A stretch of DNA of 64,000 nucleotides, from the NCBI GenBank assembly GCA_963971285.1, contig OZ020254.1:1860001-1924000 (forward strand). The letters run 5' to 3'. Source of the DNA: Astropecten irregularis (lineage: Eukaryota > Echinodermata > Asteroidea > Paxillosida > Astropectinidae). Below are positions 41,001 to 51,034 of this stretch, one piece after another. The notes under the pieces are model-generated. The model had not been told where the DNA came from and did no database searches. It worked only from the letters and a program-made list of their open reading frames with translations. The first letter of the stretch is position 1. Each line of letters begins with the position of its first letter. The position numbers were made by a program, and so were the translations under genes.

Positions 41001-44000
41001 TCCCTTCAAACACAATGCAAACAATATAAATAATGATAGGCAATTCTCCTCTCTCCTACCGTTTGAAGCAGTACGTACAAGCCTTACTTAGGAATTAGCT
41101 TTAGGCCAAATAAGTAAATAGAGTATTTCATATAAATGTGTACTGCATGCTAAGGTCACTAAAGAATTCAACAAATTTGAACTTGAAGTATCAAGAAAGT
41201 TGCCAGGTCAATGGTAAATTGGTAAATACTCAAAACATACAAACATACTGGTACATTATAAAGAGACACAGCGTACCTTGAGTGGTTTCTTTGCCTGGCG
41301 GCCGGCTTTTTTTCCTGGGAACCATTCTTCATCAGAGTGATTACTGCTGCTACTGTAAATGTATTTAAAAAAAAGACAATCCACATTACTGACTGACTCC
41401 TGCATGGCTAAAATTATAGTCCAATAGATCATTGCAGTAATATATCAATTTTCATTCAGACCATTTGGGATGATTTGGCACAGAAACAGTGCAATGTGCA
41501 TTCTTCTTCTTCTCTACATGTATGATGCATATGTTGAGCTAACCTCTGACCCAGAACAGCTTAGCAAGTCAGTGGAGTAACTGCCCACACATCAAGGTCA
41601 TATGGTAATCTTCAGGAGGTGGGCACAATAATAACAAACAGGATGTTAATGTGTGGTACACTGTGGAATGTGGATGCATGTGGTTGGTATAAAAGTGTGG
41701 TCACAGTGTTGAAACACTGCACTCATGGCTTAGCGCTTCATGATGATGTACAGTTGATTACTGACTTGAACATTTCCTGTCATGCAACTTAACTGTACAA
41801 GAGAGTACATTCACATGGATGTGCTGTTGTGCACGTATCACATTTCCTGATTTGTTTTGCATGCCACCATTACTGGAATTGGGAATGCACCAAACTACAA
41901 TCAAACTTTCAAGTTTCAATTTCAAAGTGTGCAGTGCAGATGTTTGCCATATTTCAGTGAGATTTCACTTGTCACTACTTGTAGAGCTTTGTACATCGAT
42001 CTGTATACCGGTACGTACAGTACTTATGTGTGTACATGTAGTATATGTAATGTTAACACCATCCATGTGCATGTCATTTTGTATGTGCCTTACATACACG
42101 ATGCATACTACAACATTATACATGTACCGGTATGTACGGTCACGGTAAATTTTAAACTTAATGTTCTGTACAATGGGGGCCTGGTGTACATGTATGTATG
42201 CATGCACATATACAAACTTGTATAGTACATGTGCTCATATACGGTAGACATCGTGCATGTCATTGTGTGTACTTTACCATGAAGTGTGTGTACACGTATA
42301 AAATTATGTCAACATCATCTTTTCTTTCTAATGTAAGCATTGGCAATTTGCCATTAAAAGTTTCAGCAATGTCAGGGTGTGCCATTTCAAATGGCACAGA
42401 ATTGGTAATGACTCAGTCTCATGACCATCAAGAAAAGAAAAATTTTTAGTTTGTGACTGCAGTTTAGGATGTTGATCTGTAGGCTACACTGTATATGATC
42501 ATCTCCATCTGAAATTTTTTCAAGTTACCATAAAAAACTGCTTTTGAACTTATGTTCAAATATCAACCAGCTGATTTTCATTTCAACAGCTGTAAATAAT
42601 ACAGTGAGTGTGTACAAAGCAATTTAAAAAAAACCAAAAACAGTTTTTCTGAACATTGTTTTCTTTTTTTGTCTTGAAAATGTGAATATTTAATGAAAAG
42701 TCACTGGCCCAGGTTTTATAGTTAATATCATGATTTATACATTTTAAAAACCAAATGATGGGAATGAACGAATGCTTTAAAGAAACCTATTAAGGCCTAT
42801 TTACACATACGCGACTTTGTCGCAACAATTTAGTCGCGCGACAAAATCACACACGCGCAGCTGTCCAAAAGTACGCGATTATGTCGCGTGACTTTTTCCA
42901 AATTGTAATGATAAAAATTAAAAACAGACCTTCTGTTTTTCAATACATTGCAACCTCATGTGCTTCATCTTCTTCGTGTTCGGCAAAATATAGTTTGCTC
43001 AGGTGAAACCAAATTGGCTTCGCGCACAAAGATTATGCTACAAATCTCAGCACCCCCTGCCAAAAATGTGTTCCCGCGGGCCTGTCAGGTGGCTACTGTT
43101 TTTTGACAGCTGCATGGCGATCTTAGGAGCATCATACCCTCAGGAGGAGATCTTAATTATGCATAATTATGTTGTCTTCTCACCCGGCATCTTATCTGTT
43201 GGATGCCTCGTGCAACTCACTATTTCTGGACTTTGTCCATCTTTTCCAACCAATCAATACAGCTGGCATGTGAAGACAAAGAGAAATACGTGTGCAACTT
43301 TTTTTTGTCGCGCGACAAAATCACTTTGAATTTGATTTCAAAAAGTCGCGAGACAAGTCGCACTACTTTGTCGCGTAAATGTAAACACGCTTATTGATTT
43401 GTGCGCAGTTAAAAATGCACGCGACATTGTCACGCGACAAAGTCGCGTATGTGTAAATAGGCCTTTATCGGTGCACAGAAGTTTCATCTTTAAATTTGTT
43501 CATGCCAATCTGGTTTACCCTAAAATTTGGATGAGAAAGTTAAATTCTATTTCATCTGTAGCGTACAAAAGAGCAATGGGAGACTTTTGAGATGACACCG
43601 AACTAAGTCTCTTTATTGCTAGCTCTGAGCATGCGCGATGTTAAGTTGAAGACCCAACTTCCAAAGTCTCCCATTGTTTTGGGAAGTGTTCTGTGCAGGC
43701 TATGTTTAGCATACTACAGTTTATAGACAGTCTTTGTTTTGCTGACATAAATTTGCTCTCCTATTCCTTGCAGAACTGACGTGTCTTCCTTTCAAGAGAT
43801 CTGATGTGGACATGGTGGACAGACATTTCTGCCATGCAGCTTTGAAGTAGAATCTGAAACACCAGTTCCTCGATATTTCCAGAAACTGGAAAGGAGAGAA
43901 TCTAGAAAAGGACGCAGAACTAAAAATGGATCAGTTTGCAAAATTCCTTATTTGTCTGATTCTGATTACATGCACCCATATCAGAGTACACTCAGCACCA

Positions 44001-47000
44001 TACATGTACAATCACTGTACAATGCTGCATGATTGGAATAAACAGACTCATGTACAGGAACTTAGCGGCCTCATTTGTGTGTTGAACCGTGGTATGTTAG
44101 ACACGCGGGACAAGATGCCCCGAATCAGGGAGTTACAGCTGGAAGGAGAGGGCTGCTCTTCTGACTGGGACGTCATCCCGTGGGTGACGTCCCATCTACA
44201 GATGCCAGAGGCCTTGCAATCATTGTCCGTAAGGTCGTGTCAGGGAATCTGCATCCAGGAGAATGACATGGTCCCCCTGCAAAACCTCAGGGACCTGGCC
44301 ATTTCTGACGGGACTATCAGATTTCTCCACCCGAGGGCATTTTCGAGCCTAAGCTTCTTACAGCGAGTGAGGTTGGTGAGGCTTGGTTTGAGGAACTTTC
44401 CAGATGTGGTCAGGGGCAGATTAAACAACCAAACAGATGCCGGGTGGCCGGAGTTACAACGCCTGGATCTTTCCCACAATGCAATAGCTGACATCCCGGC
44501 TGATGCTTTTGCTTGTCTTGTCAACCTCACATTTCTGGATTTGGCCCAAAACAGACTGCAGAGATTGGATGCTGAGCCATTTCAATACTTGGGGAATCTT
44601 GAAACACTCAACGTCAGTATGAACACCATATCTTCACTGCCCAGCTCCGGATTTTCTGGACGACTCCACAGATTGCGCAGGCTTATTATTAGAAGTAATG
44701 ATATTACCAAACTCAGCACAAACAGTTTTGCGGGACTGAAAGGCCTCCGATATCTAGACCTGTCGATAAATCCTGTTAATACTCTTCATGGTCTGGCCCT
44801 CCAAGGATTGGACAGTCTTGAGGAAATTAATTTCCTCTTCAACCCATTAGGGTCAGTTCCCCAGGAACTGTTCCAGGCTGTTTATGCCACGCTACAAAAG
44901 ATCAACTTGAGCGAATGCAAGCTCAGTGATGTCCCTCTGGGGTTATTTGACAATCTCTCGCAACTGGAGGAAGTAGATTTGTCAAGGAATGCAATCTCCT
45001 CTCTGGAGAACATGTCATCCACACACTTTCCAAGTCTTACGAAAATGAATGTGGCCTTCAACCTGATTTCAGAAATCCCTCCGCGCTTTTTCGAACAGAC
45101 TCCTTTAATTGAGGCAGTTTACTTGGAAGGGAATGTGATTCATAAGATAGAGATGTTGGCCATCTCAAGCCTGAGGTATCTTCAAGAGGTTGACTTGTCC
45201 CGAAACAATCTCACCACACTATCCAGACGGGCTTTCCACAATCTTCTCTCCTTCAGGGCTTTAGACCTCAGTGACAATTCTTTATTCCGGATTCCATCTG
45301 ATGCTCTAGACAACATTCCTTCCCTCCAGGAATTGATTCTGACAGACAATCATCTGACAAACTTCCAGTGGTTTCCATTCTTGAATCAGGATGCCATGCG
45401 CCCAACTCTACATCCTGACAAAGCCGTATCCGTGAACATGCACTCCAACTTGCTGCGGTGTGATTGTGAGATGTACAGCTTGGTTGTTGATCAGGAATAC
45501 ATCGACATATTCTGGCCTGGTTCAAATCTCTTAGCCAATCAGCGATTCGAGAACTACAAAGAGCTTGCATGCTCCTGGCCACCACCTTGGCGCGGAGAAA
45601 CCTTGTACAGTGCAGATGAAGAGAAGAAGTTGGAAACTTTTGTATTCGTCCGCACAAGTTTGTTTTTTTGTCCCCAGTCATGCCAGTGCTATACCAGATG
45701 CGAAGATTCCTTAAACATTACTCTTTGCAGCACAGCCAATCTAACTAGCGTGCCGCAAAATCTTTCAGAAAACATAAACGTTCTCAATTTGGCATTTAAC
45801 AGACTGGATGGGATCCCACCTGGATCGTTTTCCCACATGACATACTTACTCCAAATAGACCTTAGAGGCAACAACCTCACTGACATCAAGGATATATTTA
45901 CAGGGCTACGTAACCTCAACACAATTCTTCTTGGATACAACAAGATAAGCTCCCTGTCTGATAAGGATTTCAAGGGTCTGGTCAGTTTGAAATATCTCCA
46001 GTTGGACCATAACTCTATTTCCTTCATTGACCCACTGACGTTTGCTAACTTGATGAAACTGCAGTATCTCTACCTCGACCATAATGTGTTGACAGACTTG
46101 CAGTGGGAGGTCCTGAATAACACGCAGGATCTTAAGGCTTTAACCCTCAACAACAACCCTCTCGTGTGTGACTGTGACTTGATGTGGCTTAAAGACTGGC
46201 TCCAAACAAAAGTCAATGTCTTGGAGCACCTAGACAGTATCAACTGCACGACACTGTCCAATGAAACAGGGGCAGTGCTGTATTTTGACGAGGGGGACTT
46301 CATGTGCGGCACTTCACATGCCGTTCAGACAATTGCAATCATCTTGGGGATGCTGGTGTTGCTCATGAGTGCCTTTGCAGTGGTGTACAGATTCCGCAAG
46401 GTCCTCCAAGTTGTTGTGTACAACCACACCGGACTACGCTTCCACAACAAGGCAGACAAGGATGTCACCAAGACGTACCAATATGATGCATTCATATCCT
46501 TCTGTTCGGATGACTTGAACTTTGTCACGCAGGAGCTGGTCCCGAATCTGGAGGGTCACCAGCCTCCCTTCAAGCTGTGCATCCACCAGCGGGACTTTGT
46601 CGTTGGGGAGTGCATCTCCACAAACATCATCAACGCCGTGGAGACCAGCAGGAGGACAGTGATCGTACTGACCAATAACTACGTGACGAGTGAGTGGTGC
46701 TCCTTTGAGTTCAAGGCAGCCCATCAACAGCTCCTCCAGGATCATCAGAATCGACTCATCGTCATCCTCTTGGAGGAGGTGGACAGAAGCATCCTAGACA
46801 AAGACCTGAAACTCTATCTGTCCACAAACACTTACCTGGAGAGGAGAGACACTATGTTCTGGCAAAAGCTTTACTATGCCATGCCCGATAAGACCAAAGT
46901 AGGCCTGGACAATGAGCAAGATAATCCAAACTTGGGCAGACAGAACTCCAAAACTGAGGAAGTTGAATTACACGATGATTTGCAACAACTGATTAGAGAA

Positions 47001-48772
47001 CAAAATAACTGATAATTTTGTTTATAAAAGTTGGATAATGCTACAGTACAAAACCAAAATAGATTGGCCCCTAGGAGATACTGATGACCAGTACACGTAT
47101 GTAACAGATCTCAAACTGATGACACATTACCAGGGCTGTGATTGTACTTGCATAAAAAAACAGAAAAAAAAAATAAATAAAAAATTAAAATCACACGCTT
47201 CCTATACTTTTGTACATGTATGCAAAATGAGGCCAAAAAACCTGAAATAAGTTTTGTTTCCTGAAAAATCGCATCCCTGCATTCTGTTTGAATCTAATCC
47301 CAAATGCCAAAGAGAGGCCTACATTTTGAAAAGGAATGAAATATTACAGACTGGCTTCCATCATTTTCCATGTCAACATGTGACACGATTGAAGAAGCCC
47401 TAATCACCATTGAACTGTCTGATTTGCTAAAAAAAAAAGGTTCTTCTAGTTCTAGACAGCAATTTGTCTCTACAAAAATATTGATGATTAAAATAAATAT
47501 CTTCATTATCTCATGAATGCATTATAATTATGTACCTTTTCTAAAAAATATTGGATAATACTAGCTTGCTGAATCCTTAGTTTTTTAGTGTTAATACAGT
47601 ATGCAAACTACTGTAGATATGTACAAAGTATGTTGGGACATTAATAACTGAAGTTACTGAACACAGTGTATGATCCTGTAACAGTGGCAGCACAGCATTT
47701 TCTGCTTAGACTAGGTATTAAAAAAGCACTGATTTTATGCTAAAAGTGAGCAAAGCCATGATATTGGACTTTCGTTCCGTGTCCTTTATCAATCGTTAAT
47801 CCTTTAAAGTAGTCTCCAAAAACTTGATTCAAGACATATATTCTTGAAACAAGCCTCTGCCAAAAAATAACTTTAGGCATTTGTGGTCGCACTTGCATGA
47901 TACCGTAATTTTGAAAAGTACTGCACAGGTTTTCCCATTTTCTGTATGGTATTTTTATTTTCTATAAATTTGAGTCCAAAAGAAATCAAGACATGAACTG
48001 GGGCCAATGTCATAAACCTTCTTTTAAAAGCACGAAACCCTGCTCCAGCATGAAAAGTCTTCCTTGATCAAACAGGATTACCAACCAAATTTTCATGTAA
48101 TGTTTACTGCTTTTGACTTGTATTCGGCCATTGTTTGCTGAGTATAACATTGACAAGGAGTTTTAGCTGGCATACTGAATTACTGATATTATGTATCAAG
48201 GTTTTGGTGCTTCTAAAAAGCAAATTTTGGTGCTTAAGCAGCTCTATGAAATTGGCCCCTGTCTGTCTGTCAACAGGGCTGGAAATATCCACTAGACCGT
48301 GGACCGAGTCTAGTGATTTCAGTGTCGGTCTAGTCAAGTGTGTATTGCACTAGTCCGGCTGTCTAGTGATTTTGTTTTCCTTGCACAATTGAAATGGTGC
48401 CTAAATTGATGATTTTTGACACAATATTGCATACAATTACGGTGTTCCTATTGTACGTGAATGCCACAGGTCTAGTGAAACAAGTTCAGGTCTAGTAAAA
48501 TTCTTCAATTACTAGACCCAGTTCCCCTTTTCTCGAAATCCGAGCCCTGGTCAAAATAGTGAAATGAGTCCAGTGAACATGTTACAAACAAACCTGTTAA
48601 TAGAGACTGTCGCTGGTGGACTATCACTGGTCAGATCATAGCAGTCAGGAGAGCTGAATACGTTAGCACGGTGGGCTTTAACGTTTGTCTCTGGAGAGAT
48701 CCAGGCGGTGATGGTTCGCTTCTTGTGTCGACCGTAAGTCCTGATGACTTGCCTGTTAGCATTGAAGGCCAT
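35016..48772 (-). CDS. HASPIN: Haspin-type serine/threonine kinase (histone H3-T3 kinase), 10 exons
   Basis: Predicted 812-residue nuclear mitotic kinase; in known animals haspin phosphorylates histone H3 Thr3 and places the chromosomal passenger complex at centromeres. Exons in transcript order: 48594-48772, 41277-41352, 39640-40758, 38870-39079, 38081-38166, 37453-37607, 36922-36995, 36458-36689, 35987-36089, 35016-35220. Every junction keeps frame with GT-AG ends. Residues 1-458 are basic and Ser-rich, mostly one large exon, and look disordered. The kinase domain runs from about 480 to the C-terminus: glycine loop KIGEGVYGEVF (505-515), VALK lysine 528, helix-C glutamate 552 in FEEILPEIVIS, catalytic HRDLHWGN (Asp664) and metal-binding motif IDFT (Asp702), where human haspin has DYT. 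The C-terminal VLWLHYLLDKLLKAKTYPR is typical of haspin. Intron 1 (7.2 kb) carries an antisense TLR gene. Confidence 0.95.
35507..35560. repeat. 54-bp dispersed repeat in the last haspin intron
   Basis: Near-identical to 4543-4596 (see that entry). Confidence 0.7.
35721..35961. repeat. Family D element, second subfamily, in a haspin intron
   Basis: TCATAGAGCTGCTTAAGCAC faces TGCTTAAGCAGCTCTATGAA, then ATTGGCCCCAGG. The interior (TATGCCAGCCAAAACTCC, CAAGTCAAAAGCAGTCAATA) matches 47998 and 63271 rather than the main subfamily. Its right end is 26 bases from the haspin exon at 35987. Confidence 0.8.
36308..36406. repeat. Family I element, shortened, in a haspin intron
   Basis: GGGCTAGGTCTATTGTCTTG faces GACCTAGACCTAGCTCTAG, then GATTCAGATGCAGCC; the left outer end is reduced. 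Confidence 0.65.
37155..37205 (-). repeat. tRNA-like SINE fragment, type 3
   Basis: GCTAGCTCAGGTGGGATTTG and AACCCATGACCTCC match the B-box half of the element at 34853. In a haspin intron. Confidence 0.55.
37795..37865 (+). repeat. SINE type 1 fragment
   Basis: GCTATTTCTCCTCTTCGCC, GTGTTAATGGGTACCTGTGA and GGGTAGAAATGGCTTTGTG match the tail of the type 1 SINEs. In a haspin intron. Confidence 0.6.
38612..38849. repeat. Family D element in a haspin intron
   Basis: GGGCCAATTTCACGGCCCTG at the left; GTGCTTAACAGCTCCATGAA at the right. The right end lies about 20 bases beyond the splice donor of the glycine-loop exon (38870). Confidence 0.8.
41353..42791. other. Haspin intron 1, part before the family M element
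   Basis: No coding exon seen. About 41970-42300 is unusually rich in TGTACATG/CATGTAC words and CCGGTACGTAC motifs. It might hold the true first exon or promoter of the antisense TLR, but nothing fixes a start. Confidence 0.45.
42792..43465. mobile_element. Family M DNA transposon derivative
   Basis: Ends AAGGCCTATTTACACATACG and CGTATGTGTAAATAGGCCTT, with inverted repeats of about 31 bases extending into GCGACTTTGTCGC. GTCGCGCGAC-type palindromes recur inside near both ends. Non-coding. Lies in haspin intron 1 about 460 bases before the TLR ATG. Confidence 0.8.
43574..43676. repeat. Family E element in front of the TLR
   Basis: CAATGGGAGACTTTTGAGAT and CTTCCAAAGTCTCCCATTG; shorter interior than other copies. 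About 95 bases before the putative 5'UTR acceptor of the TLR. Confidence 0.8.
43771..43925 (+). promoter_or_regulatory. Likely 5'UTR of the TLR with a splice acceptor
   Basis: A pyrimidine-rich tract ending CTATTCCTTGCAG at 43773 is a good acceptor, followed by 152 bases of leader before the TLR ATG. This suggests an intron in the 5'UTR, with the true first exon further upstream (before the family E and M transposons) or elsewhere. The acceptor might instead be unused, with transcription starting close to the gene. Confidence 0.4.
43926..47012 (+). CDS. Toll-type Toll-like receptor (multiple-cysteine-cluster TLR), CDS uninterrupted
   Basis: Predicted single-pass innate-immunity receptor of 1028 residues. 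Order: signal peptide (about 1-24); an N-terminal segment with a few cysteines; leucine-rich repeats (about 110-480, repeats such as LQRLDLSHNAIADIPADAF); a first LRRCT starting CDCEMYSLV near 512; an internal LRRNT with CPQSCQCYTRCEDS near 582; about six more repeats; a second LRRCT with CDCDLMWLKDWL near 748; a transmembrane helix (799-821, TIAIILGMLVLLMSAFAVVY); and a cytoplasmic TIR domain (about 850-990) with box 1 YDAFISF, box 2 RDFVVGE and box 3 FW. The LRRCT-LRRNT-LRR-LRRCT layout is that of Drosophila Toll and invertebrate mccTLRs. The CDS lies in one exon; the start is the first ATG of the frame. It sits inside haspin intron 1 on the other strand, so the two transcripts would overlap as pre-mRNA. 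The ligand is unknown. Confidence 0.95.
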   Translation: MDQFAKFLICLILITCTHIRVHSAPYMYNHCTMLHDWNKQTHVQELSGLICVLNRGMLDTRDKMPRIRELQLEGEGCSSDWDVIPWVTSHLQMPEALQSLSVRSCQGICIQENDMVPLQNLRDLAISDGTIRFLHPRAFSSLSFLQRVRLVRLGLRNFPDVVRGRLNNQTDAGWPELQRLDLSHNAIADIPADAFACLVNLTFLDLAQNRLQRLDAEPFQYLGNLETLNVSMNTISSLPSSGFSGRLHRLRRLIIRSNDITKLSTNSFAGLKGLRYLDLSINPVNTLHGLALQGLDSLEEINFLFNPLGSVPQELFQAVYATLQKINLSECKLSDVPLGLFDNLSQLEEVDLSRNAISSLENMSSTHFPSLTKMNVAFNLISEIPPRFFEQTPLIEAVYLEGNVIHKIEMLAISSLRYLQEVDLSRNNLTTLSRRAFHNLLSFRALDLSDNSLFRIPSDALDNIPSLQELILTDNHLTNFQWFPFLNQDAMRPTLHPDKAVSVNMHSNLLRCDCEMYSLVVDQEYIDIFWPGSNLLANQRFENYKELACSWPPPWRGETLYSADEEKKLETFVFVRTSLFFCPQSCQCYTRCEDSLNITLCSTANLTSVPQNLSENINVLNLAFNRLDGIPPGSFSHMTYLLQIDLRGNNLTDIKDIFTGLRNLNTILLGYNKISSLSDKDFKGLVSLKYLQLDHNSISFIDPLTFANLMKLQYLYLDHNVLTDLQWEVLNNTQDLKALTLNNNPLVCDCDLMWLKDWLQTKVNVLEHLDSINCTTLSNETGAVLYFDEGDFMCGTSHAVQTIAIILGMLVLLMSAFAVVYRFRKVLQVVVYNHTGLRFHNKADKDVTKTYQYDAFISFCSDDLNFVTQELVPNLEGHQPPFKLCIHQRDFVVGECISTNIINAVETSRRTVIVLTNNYVTSEWCSFEFKAAHQQLLQDHQNRLIVILLEEVDRSILDKDLKLYLSTNTYLERRDTMFWQKLYYAMPDKTKVGLDNEQDNPNLGRQNSKTEEVELHDDLQQLIREQNN
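47013..47997. other. TLR 3' flank within haspin intron 1
   Basis: AT-rich. Apart from the AATAAA hexamers near 47172 nothing is recognised. Confidence 0.5.
47172..47181 (+). terminator. Candidate polyadenylation signals of the TLR
   Basis: Two overlapping AATAAA hexamers lie about 160 bases after the TLR stop codon, in an A-rich stretch. The placement suits a short 3'UTR, but an A-rich tract makes chance matches likely. Confidence 0.35.
47998..48261. repeat. Family D element, second subfamily, in haspin intron 1
   Basis: CTGGGGCCAATGTCATAAACC and GCAGCTCTATGAAATTGGCC as ends; interior like 35721 but in the opposite orientation. Confidence 0.8.
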
Positions 48773-49577
48773 GATGAGATCACACTAAGGGTAGGCTAGG
48801 GTTTATAGTGTAGGTTTGGTGGCATTCAATCTTCATGTATTATGACAGTAAGGCCAGACGCATTTTGATGACTAGGTACATCATGCTATGCTGACCTTTT
48901 TCCAACTGCGCTCATATGGTGCCAAAGATTGCTATTAAACAAAAAGAGAAAGAAATTCAAGAAAAAGGTGAATTCATGTTAATAGACTATTCTGGCTTTG
49001 TTCTTAAGCCCCGCCGACCTTAGCAACGCCACATGTTTTACAAACTGCAAGTAATGACAACAACTCCAATTGGCCAAAGCGCACAGTTCGTGAATTACCC
49101 TGAATTACGGTTTTTTTTGGTGATCCTCATTCATCCGCTATGCTCATGTAGTCTCATTTTTTGTAATTGGTCAACCCACAACTTTTCGGGAAATTTTTTT
49201 TCTTTTCTCTGCGGCACTTCGTTTACGAAAAATGGCAGGCAGCAAGTTCATTCATAAATGTTGTGCATTGGCCATACCATTTTTGCATTAGGGGTGTGCG
49301 TTAATTCAAATCGCAATGACCAATGCACAGAGCACACTCAGCCGGAGCCGGCTTAATAAAAAAATAAAGCTTCCACAATTGGTATCCGCATGCATAAGAC
49401 AGTGGTGTATGGTAACTAAGAGTAAGAGATGCACAGCAACGGGAACCAGTGGCAGTGAAGTCAAGTTGCACCCCTTAAGTTAAGAAAATAGTAGGCCTAA
49501 CGTGAGATCCAATAATGCGCATGCGTGCTAGACATCTTCAAGCGGCAAGTAAACATCGATACGACTGCAGCCAGATA
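48773..49577. other. 5' flank of haspin (minus-strand promoter side)
   Basis: Lies directly upstream of the haspin ATG and should hold its 5'UTR and promoter. No TATA box or clear initiator was identified. Confidence 0.4.
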
Positions 49578-49737
49578 CAATGGGAAACTTTTGGAGAGTC
49601 GGTCTTGAGTCAACAGCGCACGCGCAAACCATGCTTGCGCAATTGTGAGCATGTGTGCGTTGTATTGCGCGTGCGCGCATGTGCGCTGTTGAGTCAAGTC
49701 AAGACCAGTGAAGACCGACTCTCAAAAGTCTCCCATT
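49578..49737. repeat. Family E element
   Basis: CAATGGGAAACTTTTGGAGA and CTCTCAAAAGTCTCCCATT; the GC-rich inner arms (GCGCACGCGCAAACCATGC) fold back. Confidence 0.85.
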
Positions 49738-49756
49738 ACAAAATTTTCCTTTTTTC

Positions 49757-49790
49757 GTAATGGCCGTCAGTGGAATTCTTTCCCATGATT
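49757..49790. repeat. Solo end of a family K element
   Basis: CGTAATGGCCGTCAGTGGAA and TTCTTTCCC match one terminus of the complete copies at 50670 and 51035. Confidence 0.7.
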
Positions 49791-50669
49791 TTACCTCAGT
49801 TCTAAAAAGATCAGCTTGATTAATAGATCATGATTCGCGATTTCACTGAACTCAAACACAATGCATGCACTGACGCAGTGCCACCAAAAACCAAGTGGCA
49901 GTGCAGTGGAAAAACACCGCATGCAATCATGCAGTAGGGCCTATGCACTGCATGCAGCCTGCAGGTCTAGTTAAACCAATCTCATCTGCATCTCTTGGCT
50001 ACTGAACAACCGTCATCATCTGATCATACATGTCATAACGTTGATTAAACCCCTCTTCAAAAAGAAAACAGGAAAAATGCTCACAGTATTCCGTTAAAAT
50101 TGCCTATGATTTCTGTCAAGATTGCACAGTGCTTACCTTTTGACATCGCGGCAGTCATTTTGAAGTGTAAATCAATCATATGAAAGGAACAATCTGATTG
50201 GTCTAAACCTGCGCACGCGCAGTGACACGGGTCTTATGAAACAAAATGTCAGCGCCCATGACACCGAGACGTGGGTTGTGAATGTGATTGTTTTTCAAAA
50301 TTATCAAGCTAGAAGATACATTATCCTAGGTTTTTTCGGATTTGTATTAAGGTGAGGGTAACGGTTTACATTATAACCTTTAATGTGTAAGAGTGAGACG
50401 TCTGGAATTGTTTCCTTGCTATGTTTATTGGACTTTCAAGCAAGTTGGTGTGGCGAGCACGAGTGTAACGTTACGTAACTTTTACGTGCAACTGCAATAT
50501 CATTATCAATATGGCAATTGACAGGCGCAGGCCCCATTATCATGATTATTATAATTAAGTCATTCGGCAGAACATGCAACCGATCATGTCAATTGTCAAA
50601 ATCGTTAATAAGGACTAAAGGAGTATTATAGATTTTCATCACCCAGAATGACCTTGAGTTTGAGTCGAG

Positions 50670-50925
50670 GGAAAGAATTCCACTGATGACCATAACTTGT
50701 GCACAACTCTATGGAACCAACAGAGGGCGTTTTGAGCAAGATGGCTGCCGCTATATTGGAAGTGTACAATTTGTTGGTAAAAAGACCCTGTAAAACTCAC
50801 TTTCCAGATATGCTACCCAAGTTTTCCACACCTGAGATTGAAGTTTATCATAATTTGTGTTCAATAAGTTAACTCTTGGAGGATATAATCCTTTTTCCGT
50901 AATGGTCATCAGTGGAATTCTTTCC
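50670..50925. mobile_element. Family K MITE with perfect 8-bp target duplication
   Basis: The first 24 bases (GGAAAGAATTCCACTGATGA then CCAT) are exactly complementary to the last 24. GAGTCGAG is repeated on both sides (50662-50669, 50926-50933). The 8-bp duplication suggests a hAT or P-type transposase. Confidence 0.9.
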
Positions 50926-51034
50926 GAGTCGAGTTCAACTAATTAAATGCTCTGCAAAAGAGGGGCGATTTTCTGGCAAGCAAAAATTAGCAAGTCTTGC
51001 CATTTTTTATCAAATCTATTTCAATTGAATCTAA

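Noticed and set aside
41819-42225. Two overlapping plus frames of 109 and 122 codons
   Set aside because: They run through the GTACATG-rich stretch, are rich in Tyr/Cys/His from that bias, and match no family I know.
44240-46745. Several minus-strand frames of 80-137 codons
   Set aside because: They lie entirely opposite the TLR coding sequence and show no domain.
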